64,000 nt of DNA from Sporisorium sorghi (Eukaryota > Basidiomycota > Ustilaginomycetes > Ustilaginales > Ustilaginaceae): assembly GCA_023212695.1 (NCBI GenBank), contig JALCCG010000003.1:124001-188000 (forward strand), given 5' to 3'. A program made the translations under genes and the position numbers. Within the stretch, counting starts at the first letter, position 1. Every line of letters starts with the position of its first letter. Below, in pieces: positions 55,895-64,000 of this stretch. The notes under the pieces are model-generated. The model was not told the DNA's origin, ran no database searches, and was given only the letters and a program-made list of their open reading frames with translations.

Positions 55895-55924
55895 TCCAGG
55901 AACCCCCTTCATAAATGGCAAGCG

Positions 55925-56713
55925 TCAGTCGTTTTGCATCAGCAAATCCCGATCTTTATCGAGCGCGCCCCGAAGTCTCAAAATCGCCTTGGAATGAAGC
56001 TGTGATATTCGTGAAGGTGATAGCGACATCACTTCAGCAATTTCACTGAGTGATAAATCCTCATAATATAATAAGGAAACTACAGTCCGCTCTTTCGGGG
56101 TCAATTTACCGATTCCCTTCATCAGGGCTTCTCGCAGATAAAATTCATGGACCTTGTGATCCGGATTCTTCGCTTTCTCATCAACCAGGAGCGACATTCG
56201 GGTCTCAGACTCCTCCTCGCGGATCGGATCCTCCAAAGATGTCAGTGTCATGACCGCCACTTCCTGCAGCATGTGCCGGAACTCCTTCTCGGTCACGTCA
56301 AGGTAATCACTCATCTCAGAGTCACTGACGCTGCGTAAATACTTCTGTTCCAACTGCTGATATGCAGTTTCAATTCTCTTCGCCTTCTCACGAACCGAAC
56401 GCGGCACCCAGTCCCCTTGGCGCAGCGAATCCAGAATAGCACCTCGCACACGCCAGGAGGCATAGGTTTCGAATTGCAAGCCTCGTTTATAATCAAACTT
56501 CTCAATGGCGTCTATCAAACCCATTACCCCATTGCTGGCCAAATCTCCCTTGGAAACGTTCTTCGGAAGACCGATGGCCAAACGGCTTGAAACATAATCA
56601 ACGATGTGCAGATGATATTCGATAAGTTTCTTCTTCGCTTCATGGTCTCCGTCTTCCTTCCATGCGCTCCATAATTCCATATGGTTCAGCACAGAAGCTT
56701 TTCGTTCGTCCAA
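55925..56713 (-). CDS. sigD: RNA polymerase sigma-D (FliA family)
   Basis: A 262-residue sigma-28-type factor for late flagellar, chemotaxis and autolysin genes. Region 2 has DLASNGVMGLIDAIEKFDYKR and FETYASWRVRGAILDSLR; region 4 has KERTVVSLLYYEDLSLSEIAEVMSLSPSRISQ. TTG start with AGGAGG ten bases upstream. It is embedded in the operon after cheD and one unknown membrane gene. Confidence 0.94.
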   Translation of the reverse strand: MDERKASVLNHMELWSAWKEDGDHEAKKKLIEYHLHIVDYVSSRLAIGLPKNVSKGDLASNGVMGLIDAIEKFDYKRGLQFETYASWRVRGAILDSLRQGDWVPRSVREKAKRIETAYQQLEQKYLRSVSDSEMSDYLDVTEKEFRHMLQEVAVMTLTSLEDPIREEESETRMSLLVDEKAKNPDHKVHEFYLREALMKGIGKLTPKERTVVSLLYYEDLSLSEIAEVMSLSPSRISQLHSKAILRLRGALDKDRDLLMQND

Positions 56714-56728
56714 TTGCCTTCACCCTCC

Positions 56729-57139
56729 TTATTTATCCGTAAGGTGACGAACGGCCTTGGCCAGTTCTTCAGGATCTTTCGTTGAAACCAGCTTGGGAGG
56801 ATTCAGCGGAACAAAGTCACCGTTCTCTTTGCTGCCGGATTCGGAATGAATAAGATCCATCAATTCCCGATCCTCATCAGGTGTGGATAAATCAAGAACG
56901 GTTCCTCTCTCCTGCTCGCTCTGCGCCTTTGAGTTCCCAGATCCATTCTTATCAGCTCTCGGTGCAATGATGGCAGCAAATATCCATTTCAGCGCGAACG
57001 CCAGAAGAAACCAGATCGCAAATGCAAGGAGAGCCCGATACATGCTGGTCATCCACAGATTGTTACGTATGGTAAAAATAAAAGTAAACACAAAACCGGC
57101 AATTCCAGTCATTATATAAAAACCGAGTTTTCCCATCAT
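56729..57139 (-). CDS. Unknown membrane protein between cheD and sigD
   Basis: A 136-residue protein with two or three N-terminal helices (FYIMTGIAGFVFTFIF; ALLAFAIWFLLAFALKWIFAA) and a ~75-residue cytosolic tail rich in Asp/Glu that ends PEELAKAVRHLTDK. The AAGGA in the end of cheD serves as ribosome site. Inserted relative to the B. subtilis order cheD-sigD. No family recognised; position suggests a role in flagellar or sigma-D control. Confidence 0.75.
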   Translation of the reverse strand: MMGKLGFYIMTGIAGFVFTFIFTIRNNLWMTSMYRALLAFAIWFLLAFALKWIFAAIIAPRADKNGSGNSKAQSEQERGTVLDLSTPDEDRELMDLIHSESGSKENGDFVPLNPPKLVSTKDPEELAKAVRHLTDK

Positions 57140-57141
57140 GG

Positions 57142-57639
57142 CTACAATTCCTTTATGCCCTTTTGTACACTGCGTATTGTAAATTTACCCGTTGCACAGT
57201 CCAATTCAACGGTTCTTCCATAATTCCCTCCGGTATCCTCCGCGATCAGCGTAATGCCCATCTGCTCCAGGCCTGCTTTGCACGACTCCACATTGCGAGG
57301 TCCGATGCGCATGGTATCACCGGAACCGGCAAAAGCAAACATCTGGGCTCCGCCGGCCATTTTGGCTACCATGCGTGCTGGCGAAGCTCCCAAATTCCTC
57401 ATCTTGTTCAGCAGAATAGGAAGAGCCGTATCCGCGTACTTCGCCAGGTTTAGCTGCCCTTCTCTGGCAATCGCTGAAGAGGGGAGCATCACATGCGCCA
57501 TGCCACCGATCTTCGTCACCGGATCATACAACGTAAGTCCGACACATGACCCCAGACCGGTTGTACGCAAAATACCGTTTGGACCTGCGACGTTCAGATC
57601 CGCCATCGCTACTTTCACTATGCTTTGTTCTTCAATCAT
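57142..57639 (-). CDS. cheD: Chemoreceptor glutamine deamidase CheD
   Basis: A 165-residue CheD that deamidates receptor glutamines and activates CheC. Catalytic Cys is in TTGLGSCVGLTLYD and His in GGMAHVMLP. KMAGGAQMF and GGNYGRTVELDCATG complete the family pattern. ATG overlaps the end of cheC by eight bases. Confidence 0.95.
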   Translation of the reverse strand: MIEEQSIVKVAMADLNVAGPNGILRTTGLGSCVGLTLYDPVTKIGGMAHVMLPSSAIAREGQLNLAKYADTALPILLNKMRNLGASPARMVAKMAGGAQMFAFAGSGDTMRIGPRNVESCKAGLEQMGITLIAEDTGGNYGRTVELDCATGKFTIRSVQKGIKEL

Positions 57640-58258
57640 GCTCTAAAGGCACTCCTAAAGCTTCGAATATTTGAGCAAATGATTGTGGATCGGGAATCAG
57701 GAAGAATTGACCTTCCACCTCGTTCTGCCCTTCTAGAAACGTCGTGTTGATTAAGAGGGCATCGTCTCCCATCTCACCAAACTGTATCAATCCATAACTT
57801 AAGATCGCACCCGCCATGTCCATCGCTAACGCAGGAACGGTGGGCGTCATGGACAGATTGGTGAAATCGGCCAGCGAGGATAAATACGATCCCGACAAAA
57901 TATTTCCGATCTCGCACAGCGCAGACTGCTCCATCTCAGAGAATTGTTCCTCCTCCGACACTTCGATGCCTGCCAGATTCTGCAGCAGGTTCTTCCCCGC
58001 TTCCGGACTCATGATAAAAAAGAGATTTCCCGGCGCGCTTCCCTCCACCCGCAAGAATACGGCAAGAACAAGTTGTTCACTACCGCCTACACTTTCCGCG
58101 ATCTGTTCAAACGGCAGCAGCTGAACTTGGGGAACTGCCATATCAATAGGTTTGTTAAGCAAGCGGGAGAGGGCAGTTGCCGCATTGCCCGCTCCGATGT
58201 TTCCGACTTCCTTCAGAACATCCATTTTAATTTCCTTGCTATGCTTAAACAGCTCCAC
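57632..58258 (-). CDS. cheC: CheY-P phosphatase CheC
   Basis: A 208-residue CheC with two copies of the phosphatase signature: DVLKEVGNIGAGNAATALS near 15-33 and SALCEIGNILSGSYLSSLAD near 112. It removes phosphate from CheY in adaptation and binds CheD. GTG start with GAGG eight bases upstream at the cheW 3' end. Confidence 0.95.
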   Translation of the reverse strand: MELFKHSKEIKMDVLKEVGNIGAGNAATALSRLLNKPIDMAVPQVQLLPFEQIAESVGGSEQLVLAVFLRVEGSAPGNLFFIMSPEAGKNLLQNLAGIEVSEEEQFSEMEQSALCEIGNILSGSYLSSLADFTNLSMTPTVPALAMDMAGAILSYGLIQFGEMGDDALLINTTFLEGQNEVEGQFFLIPDPQSFAQIFEALGVPLEHD

Positions 58259-58261
58259 TGT

Positions 58262-58723
58262 CTATTCCTCAAGACCTTCCAGCTGAATGATCTCCGTTTT
58301 GTTTAACACTTCGGACAAATTCAGCATAACGAGAAGGCGCTCCTCTCCTACCTTCGCGACACCCCGAAGATATTTCGCTTTGATTCCGCCCACAACCTCA
58401 GGCGGCGAATCAATGCTGTCCGTATTCAGATCGATAACATCGCTTGCCGAATCTACAATAAAACCGACCTGCATGTCATTGACCGCTACGATAATAACCC
58501 GTGTCTGATCGGTAGCCTCGATTTCCCCCAGACCAAATCTGCCACGCAGATTGATAACCGGAATGACGACGCCGCGCAGATTGATAACCCCTTTTACAAA
58601 AGCATAGGTTTTGGGAACACGCGTAATCGGCATCATGCGTTCAATGGTCTGAACCTTGTCCACCTCAATGCCGTATTCTTCCTCGCCAAGTTTAAAGACG
58701 ATAACCTTGATTTCTTCTCCCAT
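58262..58723 (-). CDS. cheW: Chemotaxis coupling protein CheW
   Basis: A 153-residue CheW linking receptors to CheA. VFKLGEEEYGIEVDKVQTIE, FVKGVINLRGVVIPVINLR and VDSASDVI are the SH3-like core blocks. The ATG at 58723 has AGGAGG seven bases upstream; an in-frame TTG further out lacks a signal. Confidence 0.95.
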   Translation of the reverse strand: MGEEIKVIVFKLGEEEYGIEVDKVQTIERMMPITRVPKTYAFVKGVINLRGVVIPVINLRGRFGLGEIEATDQTRVIIVAVNDMQVGFIVDSASDVIDLNTDSIDSPPEVVGGIKAKYLRGVAKVGEERLLVMLNLSEVLNKTEIIQLEGLEE

Positions 58724-58774
58724 GAGTAAGTCCTCCTTCAAAATGTGTGGCCTGCCGAGTTAGATGACATCCCG

Positions 58775-60844
58775 TTATTTGATAAATGCATTTGCATCAA
58801 TGATGAGCGCGACTTGTCCATCTCCAAGGATGGTTGCGCCGGATATCCCTTGAATGGCGGGAAGATATTTGCCCAGATTTTTAATGACGATTTCGCTCTG
58901 ACCGATAAAGTCATCAATGGTGAGTGCTGCCAGTCGGTCTCCTTTGCGAATCACCACAATTTCAGTTTCTTCTTCCAGCACTTCATCAAAATCCGGAACT
59001 TCAAACAATCGGCTGAGCGAGATGACCGGAATCAGCGATTCGCGGAACTGGATCATCCGGCTGCCGTGTACTTGCTTGATCTGCCCTCGTTTGATAATGG
59101 CCGTTTCAACTATTGAGGATAACGGAATCGCATATTTTTCGGATCCCATCCGAATCAGCATGGCGGCGATGATCGACAGCGTTAATGGAAGCTGCACGGA
59201 AAAATTAGTGCCTTTTCCTGGGGTCGAATAGATTGTGACGTTTCCGCCCAAGGCAACGATTTTGGATTTAACGACATCCAATCCTACCCCTCGGCCGGAT
59301 ACATCGGATATTTTCTCAGCCGTACTGAATCCTGGTGCGAACAGCAGCTGATTGACCTCATCATCCGACATGGACGCAGCTTCGGCTTCGGTGACAACCC
59401 CTTTTTTCAGCGCGTTCTTCAGAATGTTCTCCCGATAGATTCCGCGACCATCATCCTCGATCTCGATGAAGACATTGTTGCCGCTATGGAATGCTCGCAG
59501 ATGAACGGTACCGGTTTCCGGCTTGCCCGCCGCGATGCGGTCTGCTACAGGTTCGACACCATGGTCAGCCGAGTTGCGCAGCAAATGAACCAGTGGATCT
59601 CCGATTTCATCAATGACCGTTCGATCCAGCTCCGTGTCGGCTCCCGTAATAATCAGGTCAATCTTCTTATCCAATGTTTTGGCAAGGTCGCGAACCATCC
59701 TTGGAAAACGGTTGAACACCGTATCTACGGGTACCATGCGAAGTTTCAGAACGATATTCTGCAAGTCGCTGCTGACTCGGCTCATATGCTCAACCGTATC
59801 CGTCAACTCCTGATTCTTCGATTCGATGGCCAGCTGTTCCAGCCGCACCCGGTCGATAAGGAGTTCGCTGAACAGGTTCATTAATACGTCCAGCCGCTCG
59901 ATATCAACCCTTATCGTTCTGGACGGGTTGCCCCCCCCAGCATTTCGGGCGGATGCCTTGGACTCTTTGGCCGGAGACGGGGCACTCTTGGTTTCCGCTA
60001 GCTTTGTTGCCGCTGGAGCCGTCTCCGCATCTACGGATTTAACAGCTTCCGCTGTAGCGGCACTTTCCTGAACCATCTGCTGCAAGGTTTCATGATCCAG
60101 CGCAACAACGGAGGTTATCTCAATCTCTGAAACGCCCAGAATCTGGCTTTCAATTTCTTCTGTATCTCTTTGCGTTATGTAATACAACGAAAATACGCGA
60201 TCGAATTCACCCTGTTCAATCTCTTGAACATCCGGATAGGTCTTAACGATTTCCCCGGATCTTTCAAGCGTTTCGAATACCATATAGGCCCGAACCGCCT
60301 TGAGCTGGCAATCCTCTCGCAATGTCACTTGTATATAGAGAACCTTATGTCCTTCTGAAATCGACTGATCGAGAACGGAAAATTGAAACTCATCCAATTC
60401 AATCCCCTGCACAGCTGCTGCGGAATGGCTCTCATCAGCAATTCCACCGTTAGGCAATGCTCCTTCTCCACGTACAATCGATTGCAAGGAAGCCACAATA
60501 GCGGATACGTCCGCCTTGCCGTCTCCGCCTTCTGTAATATCCTGCACCATCGATTCCAGGGCGTCCAAGCTTTTGAAGAGCGTGTCAAAGATAAAATCCT
60601 GCATTTTCAACTTTTCGTTCCGGACAAGATCCAGCACATTTTCCATCTGATGGGTGAGGGAAGCCAGATCTTCGTATCCCATCGTTGCCGCCATGCCCTT
60701 CAACGTATGCGCTGATCGGAAAATAATCTGTACGATCCCGATATCGTCCGGGTTACTTTCTAATTGAAGCATGTTTTCATTTAATGATTGCAGATGATCA
60801 TTTGACTCATCAATAAACATTGTCAAATATTGATTCATGTCCAT
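58775..60844 (-). CDS. cheA: Chemotaxis sensor histidine kinase CheA
   Basis: A 689-residue CheA. P1 with phosphorylated His46 in FRSAHTLKGMAATM; a P2-type domain ~165-260; dimerisation helices after the RTIRVDIERLDVLMN stretch; ATPase domain with HLLRNSADHGVE, EDDGRGIYREN and SDVSGRGVGLDVVK; C-terminal CheW-like domain. It phosphorylates CheY and CheB. ATG at 60844 with AGGAGGTG seven bases upstream. Confidence 0.96.
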   Translation of the reverse strand: MDMNQYLTMFIDESNDHLQSLNENMLQLESNPDDIGIVQIIFRSAHTLKGMAATMGYEDLASLTHQMENVLDLVRNEKLKMQDFIFDTLFKSLDALESMVQDITEGGDGKADVSAIVASLQSIVRGEGALPNGGIADESHSAAAVQGIELDEFQFSVLDQSISEGHKVLYIQVTLREDCQLKAVRAYMVFETLERSGEIVKTYPDVQEIEQGEFDRVFSLYYITQRDTEEIESQILGVSEIEITSVVALDHETLQQMVQESAATAEAVKSVDAETAPAATKLAETKSAPSPAKESKASARNAGGGNPSRTIRVDIERLDVLMNLFSELLIDRVRLEQLAIESKNQELTDTVEHMSRVSSDLQNIVLKLRMVPVDTVFNRFPRMVRDLAKTLDKKIDLIITGADTELDRTVIDEIGDPLVHLLRNSADHGVEPVADRIAAGKPETGTVHLRAFHSGNNVFIEIEDDGRGIYRENILKNALKKGVVTEAEAASMSDDEVNQLLFAPGFSTAEKISDVSGRGVGLDVVKSKIVALGGNVTIYSTPGKGTNFSVQLPLTLSIIAAMLIRMGSEKYAIPLSSIVETAIIKRGQIKQVHGSRMIQFRESLIPVISLSRLFEVPDFDEVLEEETEIVVIRKGDRLAALTIDDFIGQSEIVIKNLGKYLPAIQGISGATILGDGQVALIIDANAFIK

Positions 60845-60867
60845 TGAGAGACACCTCCTCCTCAAGT

Positions 60868-62202
60868 TCACTTTCCGTTATTTACAGCTCGAACCAATCT
60901 AGGTGCAATATCATGGAGTGGCAGTACATGGTTTACGCATCCAAGCTCAACAGCCGATCTCGGCATACCGTATACGACACAGGTTTGCTCACTCTCTGCA
61001 AAGGTGGAATTCACCCCCGTATCGTACAGTTTCTTCATCATTCTCGCTCCATCGCTCCCCATACCGGTCATCAGCACCGCATGACGCTTAACCATGGTGA
61101 GCGGCAGCAGAGATTCGAACAACACATCAACGGATGGACGATGACCATTGCGGGTTTCATCCTGACTTACCCTGATCTGGAACGCACCGCTTTCCGAGCG
61201 AAACACCCTCATGTGGCTGCCACCCGGGGCAATATAGGCTTTGCCGGGTTCCAGTACCATGCCTTGTTCTGCTTCCATCACCTCCAGCGGACTGAATGAA
61301 TTCAGACGCTGCGCAAGCGACTTGGTAAAATTCGGCGGCATATGTTGAACGATGACAATCGGAGCGCAGAAGTCACCGGGAATTTGCTCGAGAAATGCTT
61401 TTAATGCCCTCGGACCGCCCGTTGAGCAGCCAACCGCAACCAGATCCGTCAGTTCGTTGGACGGCTGAAGCTTCACTTCGCGCGGTGGGTGAATCTCGTG
61501 TTCCGGCAGTGCTGCTGAAGAACTGTCCGCCACAGGTTTACGATCAACCTTTTTGCGTCTCGGTTTGGAAGCATCCGATGCCTCCGCACGTGCCAGTTTA
61601 TCCTCCTCAGGGCGAGGAACCCGGGTTCGGGGCAGCTCCGCAAGCTTAACGCGCTCCTCGGCTCCGCCGATCGTTCGTCTCGTTTCCTTCATCTGCGGCT
61701 TCTTATTCAGCGTTTTGTCAGAAGGCTTTGGCGAAAGAGGAACCGATATGTCCGCACCCTGTCGTCTCTGCTCTTCTTCTTCCCACAATGCCCTCCGCTG
61801 TTTAGCCTGCATCGCCGCATTCAGTTGCTTCATTAATTCTGAACGCACCTGTTCAATGTCAAGCGCATTAGAAATGGAAGGCTTTCGTATAAAATCAAAT
61901 GCACCCGCCTCAAGGGCAAGAATGGTTTCCCTCATGCCTTGCTCATTAATGCCGGATAGCATGATTACCGGACGAGGACCTGTCTCCATAATCAGCCTCA
62001 AAGCATCAAGCCCGTTCATTTCCGGCATTTCTACATCCAGCGTGATGACATCCGGATCCAATGCCTTTACTTTCTCAACGGCATCCCGCCCATTGTCGGC
62101 TGTTCCGACAACCTGAAAGGATGGGTCTCGTTCGATGAAATCGGAGAAGATTCTCCTCATAAATGCGGAATCGTCCACCACCAGCACACGAAAGGGCTTC
62201 AT
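60868..62202 (-). CDS. cheB: Protein-glutamate methylesterase CheB
   Basis: A 444-residue response regulator-esterase. Receiver domain 1-120 with DD at 10-11 and phosphorylated Asp56 in ITLDVEMPEMNG. Methylesterase domain from ~250 with VAVGCSTGGPRAL (catalytic Ser), HMPPNFTKSLAQRL and LMTGMGSDGA. The linker between them (~125-250) is long, charged and proline-rich, making the protein about 85 residues longer than B. subtilis CheB (~357). ATG with AGGTGG upstream. Confidence 0.94.
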   Translation of the reverse strand: MKPFRVLVVDDSAFMRRIFSDFIERDPSFQVVGTADNGRDAVEKVKALDPDVITLDVEMPEMNGLDALRLIMETGPRPVIMLSGINEQGMRETILALEAGAFDFIRKPSISNALDIEQVRSELMKQLNAAMQAKQRRALWEEEEQRRQGADISVPLSPKPSDKTLNKKPQMKETRRTIGGAEERVKLAELPRTRVPRPEEDKLARAEASDASKPRRKKVDRKPVADSSSAALPEHEIHPPREVKLQPSNELTDLVAVGCSTGGPRALKAFLEQIPGDFCAPIVIVQHMPPNFTKSLAQRLNSFSPLEVMEAEQGMVLEPGKAYIAPGGSHMRVFRSESGAFQIRVSQDETRNGHRPSVDVLFESLLPLTMVKRHAVLMTGMGSDGARMMKKLYDTGVNSTFAESEQTCVVYGMPRSAVELGCVNHVLPLHDIAPRLVRAVNNGK

Positions 62203-62239
62203 AGATGTCCACCTCAGTTTCCATTATTCCAAATAAGAA

Positions 62240-63130
62240 TCATTTCGTACGTTTGAGCCAACGATGCATAAATCCTTTGATTCCCTTCGGAGCTTCAGGC
62301 TCCGTGGCAGCAGGAGCGGTCATGTAACGAAGTGCGATGCGCCTGATATCACTGGAGGCGTTGCATCGTGGATATGCTGCTGTAAAAGGGATCTGCCGCT
62401 TAACAGCCTGCACAACATGCGTGTCGTCTGCTATCGAACCAAGCAGCTTGATATCCAGATCCAGAAATCGCTGGGCAGTCAAAATGATTTTGCCCGCTGC
62501 TTCACGAGCCTCAATCTCATCCCCCGCCCGATTGACTATCAGGCTGAACGGAACCTTGGATTCCGTTCCGTGCACCACCTTGATCAGCGCGTAAGCATCG
62601 GTGATTGAAGTAGGTTCCGGCGTTGTTACGACGAGGCATTGATCCGCCGAGGTTATAAATTTCATATTTTCCTTCGACAATCCGGCTCCGGTATCAAAGA
62701 TGATGTAATCCATCTCTGATGAAATACGCTCAATCTGGGAAATAAAATAATCCATTTCCTCTTCGGACAGCGAGAGCATGTCCGCAAGACCGGATCCGCC
62801 CGCTATGTAAGGAAGTTTGTTCGGACCGTACTGAATCACTTCCTCGATGCTCTTCTCCCGGCGTATGAGATGATACAGACTATACCGCGAGCTGACACCC
62901 ATCAGAACATCGATATTCGCCATCCCGATATCGGCATCAAACACCAATACTTTTTTGCCCATGGATTGCAAAGTCAGAGCGAAATTCAACGTGAAATTGG
63001 ATTTTCCTACCCCGCCTTTACCACTGCTGACCGTAATAATCTTGGCGGTTCTTGTTGATGGTACCTTGGAGCTGTCCCCCGGCTGCTGGGCCGAAACGAG
63101 CTGTCTAAGCGAATGAGCCTGATCCGTCAT
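62240..63130 (-). CDS. flhG: MinD-like flagellar number regulator FlhG (YlxH)
   Basis: A 296-residue P-loop ATPase. The deviant Walker A VSSGKGGVGKSNFTLNFA is near 36-53; FDADIGMANIDVLMG and YIIFDTGAGLSKENMKF follow. It works with FlhF to set flagellar number and place. ATG at 63130 with GGGAGAG nine bases upstream, overlapping flhF by four bases. Confidence 0.93.
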   Translation of the reverse strand: MTDQAHSLRQLVSAQQPGDSSKVPSTRTAKIITVSSGKGGVGKSNFTLNFALTLQSMGKKVLVFDADIGMANIDVLMGVSSRYSLYHLIRREKSIEEVIQYGPNKLPYIAGGSGLADMLSLSEEEMDYFISQIERISSEMDYIIFDTGAGLSKENMKFITSADQCLVVTTPEPTSITDAYALIKVVHGTESKVPFSLIVNRAGDEIEAREAAGKIILTAQRFLDLDIKLLGSIADDTHVVQAVKRQIPFTAAYPRCNASSDIRRIALRYMTAPAATEPEAPKGIKGFMHRWLKRTK

Positions 63131-64000
63131 GTACGAATCTCTCCCAGCAGGAGATTGCATAATCGTTCACTGTCGGCCATAAGCAGATCGTCCGGTACGT
63201 TTTGACCATTGGTCATATAGGACAATCGAAGGTCATGAGCATCGATGAGATTAAACATGGAACCATAACTTCCGGTTTCATCCATCTTCGTGAAGATCAC
63301 CTTATCCAGTGCATATTTGTTGAAATGATCCGCAATTTCAATCATATCGCTGCTCTTGGAGGTCAAGCTGAGAACAAGATAGGTTTCACTTTGATCGGAA
63401 TGGGAGAACAGGCTCTGAAGCTCCGAGACGAGCAATTCATTCCGATAGTTACGGCCGGCTGTATCCATTAATATCAAATCGCAGTCCTGCAGCTTCTGAA
63501 GCGCACGCTGCATGTCCCCGGGAGATTGCACAACTTCCATCGGCACATTAAGAATCGATGCGTAAGTTCGGAGCTGTTCAACGGCAGAGATTCGATACGT
63601 ATCCGAAGTAATGAAGCCAACCTTGCGCTGATGACGAAACAGCTGCTCCGCTGCAATCTTCGCAATCGTTGTAGTCTTGCCAACACCGGTCGGGCCGGCA
63701 ATGTATACAATCCTGGTCTCAGGCTGCACGCCGCCGCCGATGCGTCCCTCAATGAACGCCGCCGCCTGCTTGTAGATCACATCCTGGAGCTCGGCATCAC
63801 TTAACTGCATATGGTTCGCTGTCCATGCCTCTTCTGCAGCCATAAGCCACTCTTCCGTCAGCTTGGCCGAGAGATCCTGCTTCAGCAGCAGATCGCGTAA
63901 GGAATGCAGAGGTTCCGGGAGATGCTGCGCCTCGAGATTTTGCCTCGACAATCTCGCAATCCATTCTTTCATTTCCTTAAGCTCCTCAAGGACTCTTTGC
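63127..64000 (-). CDS. flhF: SRP-type GTPase FlhF, 5' part cut by the window edge
   Basis: About 290 codons are visible and the frame stays open past the right edge, so the true start lies outside. An ATG at 63972 lies in mid-protein. The G domain has YIAGPTGVGKTTTIAKIAA, DTAGRNYRNE, TKMDETGSYG and LMTNGQNVPDD-like closing loop, matching the SRP54/FtsY/FlhF family. FlhF places the flagellar base. B. subtilis FlhF has 366 residues, so roughly 75 codons are missing. Confidence 0.93.
   Translation of the reverse strand, partial: QRVLEELKEMKEWIARLSRQNLEAQHLPEPLHSLRDLLLKQDLSAKLTEEWLMAAEEAWTANHMQLSDAELQDVIYKQAAAFIEGRIGGGVQPETRIVYIAGPTGVGKTTTIAKIAAEQLFRHQRKVGFITSDTYRISAVEQLRTYASILNVPMEVVQSPGDMQRALQKLQDCDLILMDTAGRNYRNELLVSELQSLFSHSDQSETYLVLSLTSKSSDMIEIADHFNKYALDKVIFTKMDETGSYGSMFNLIDAHDLRLSYMTNGQNVPDDLLMADSERLCNLLLGEIRT

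Overview
The window looks like a stretch of chromosome from a motile, endospore-forming member of the Bacillota, most likely Paenibacillus or a close relative. The evidence is sporulation and germination genes (dpaA/dpaB, spoIIIE, sleB, tepA, ylxY) next to a flagellar/chemotaxis operon, Gram-positive PolC, RNase J, strong AGGAGG ribosome sites with many TTG/GTG starts, and a gene order that follows Bacillus subtilis from flhF to ymfM almost gene for gene. All genes but one (an AraC regulator) lie on the minus strand, so transcription runs from the right end to the left.

From right to left: (1) 64000-52940, the end of the fla/che operon: flhF, flhG, cheB, cheA, cheW, cheC, cheD, an unknown membrane protein, sigD, a FapA/DUF342 protein, a 102-residue unknown, a SwrB-like protein and a MltG-like fragment protein. 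(2) 52876-45333, translation and envelope genes: rpsB, tsf, pyrH, frr, uppS, cdsA, dxr, rseP. (3) 45122-39117, proS (archaeal/eukaryal-type) and polC. (4) 39065-27677, the nusA-infB operon: rimP, nusA, ylxR, ylxQ, infB, rbfA, nrnA, truB, ribF, rpsO, pnp. A strong promoter and a leader hairpin stand before rimP. (5) 27471-20065, ylxY, mlpA, dut, dpaA, dpaB, a decayed asd, dapG and dapA, which supply lysine/DAP precursors and spore dipicolinate. (6) 19958-14162, rnjB, tepA, ylzJ, spoIIIE. (7) 14076-7404, an island for galacturonate/pectin breakdown (araC-type regulator, uxaC, uxaB, uxaA, GH105 hydrolase). (8) 7299-362, sleB, the EF-P modification genes ymfF/ymfH/ymfI, then ymfJ, ymfK, rodZ and a small membrane protein; the start of yajQ sits at the left edge.

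The window is mainly conserved housekeeping DNA, so the points of interest are departures from the standard order. The clearest is asd, expected intact between dpaB and dapG. It is a pseudogene: its first ~140 codons are gone, two in-frame stops follow, and three single-base frameshifts lie further on. Others are two related palindromic repeats on either side of pnp, an attenuator-like hairpin between promoter and start of the nusA operon, consensus-like forespore promoters before sleB and tepA, a prolyl-tRNA synthetase of the non-bacterial type, a short EF-Ts, and small unknown proteins at the end of the chemotaxis operon. I saw no prophage, insertion sequence, CRISPR array, tRNA or rRNA gene, and no convincing new multi-gene system.
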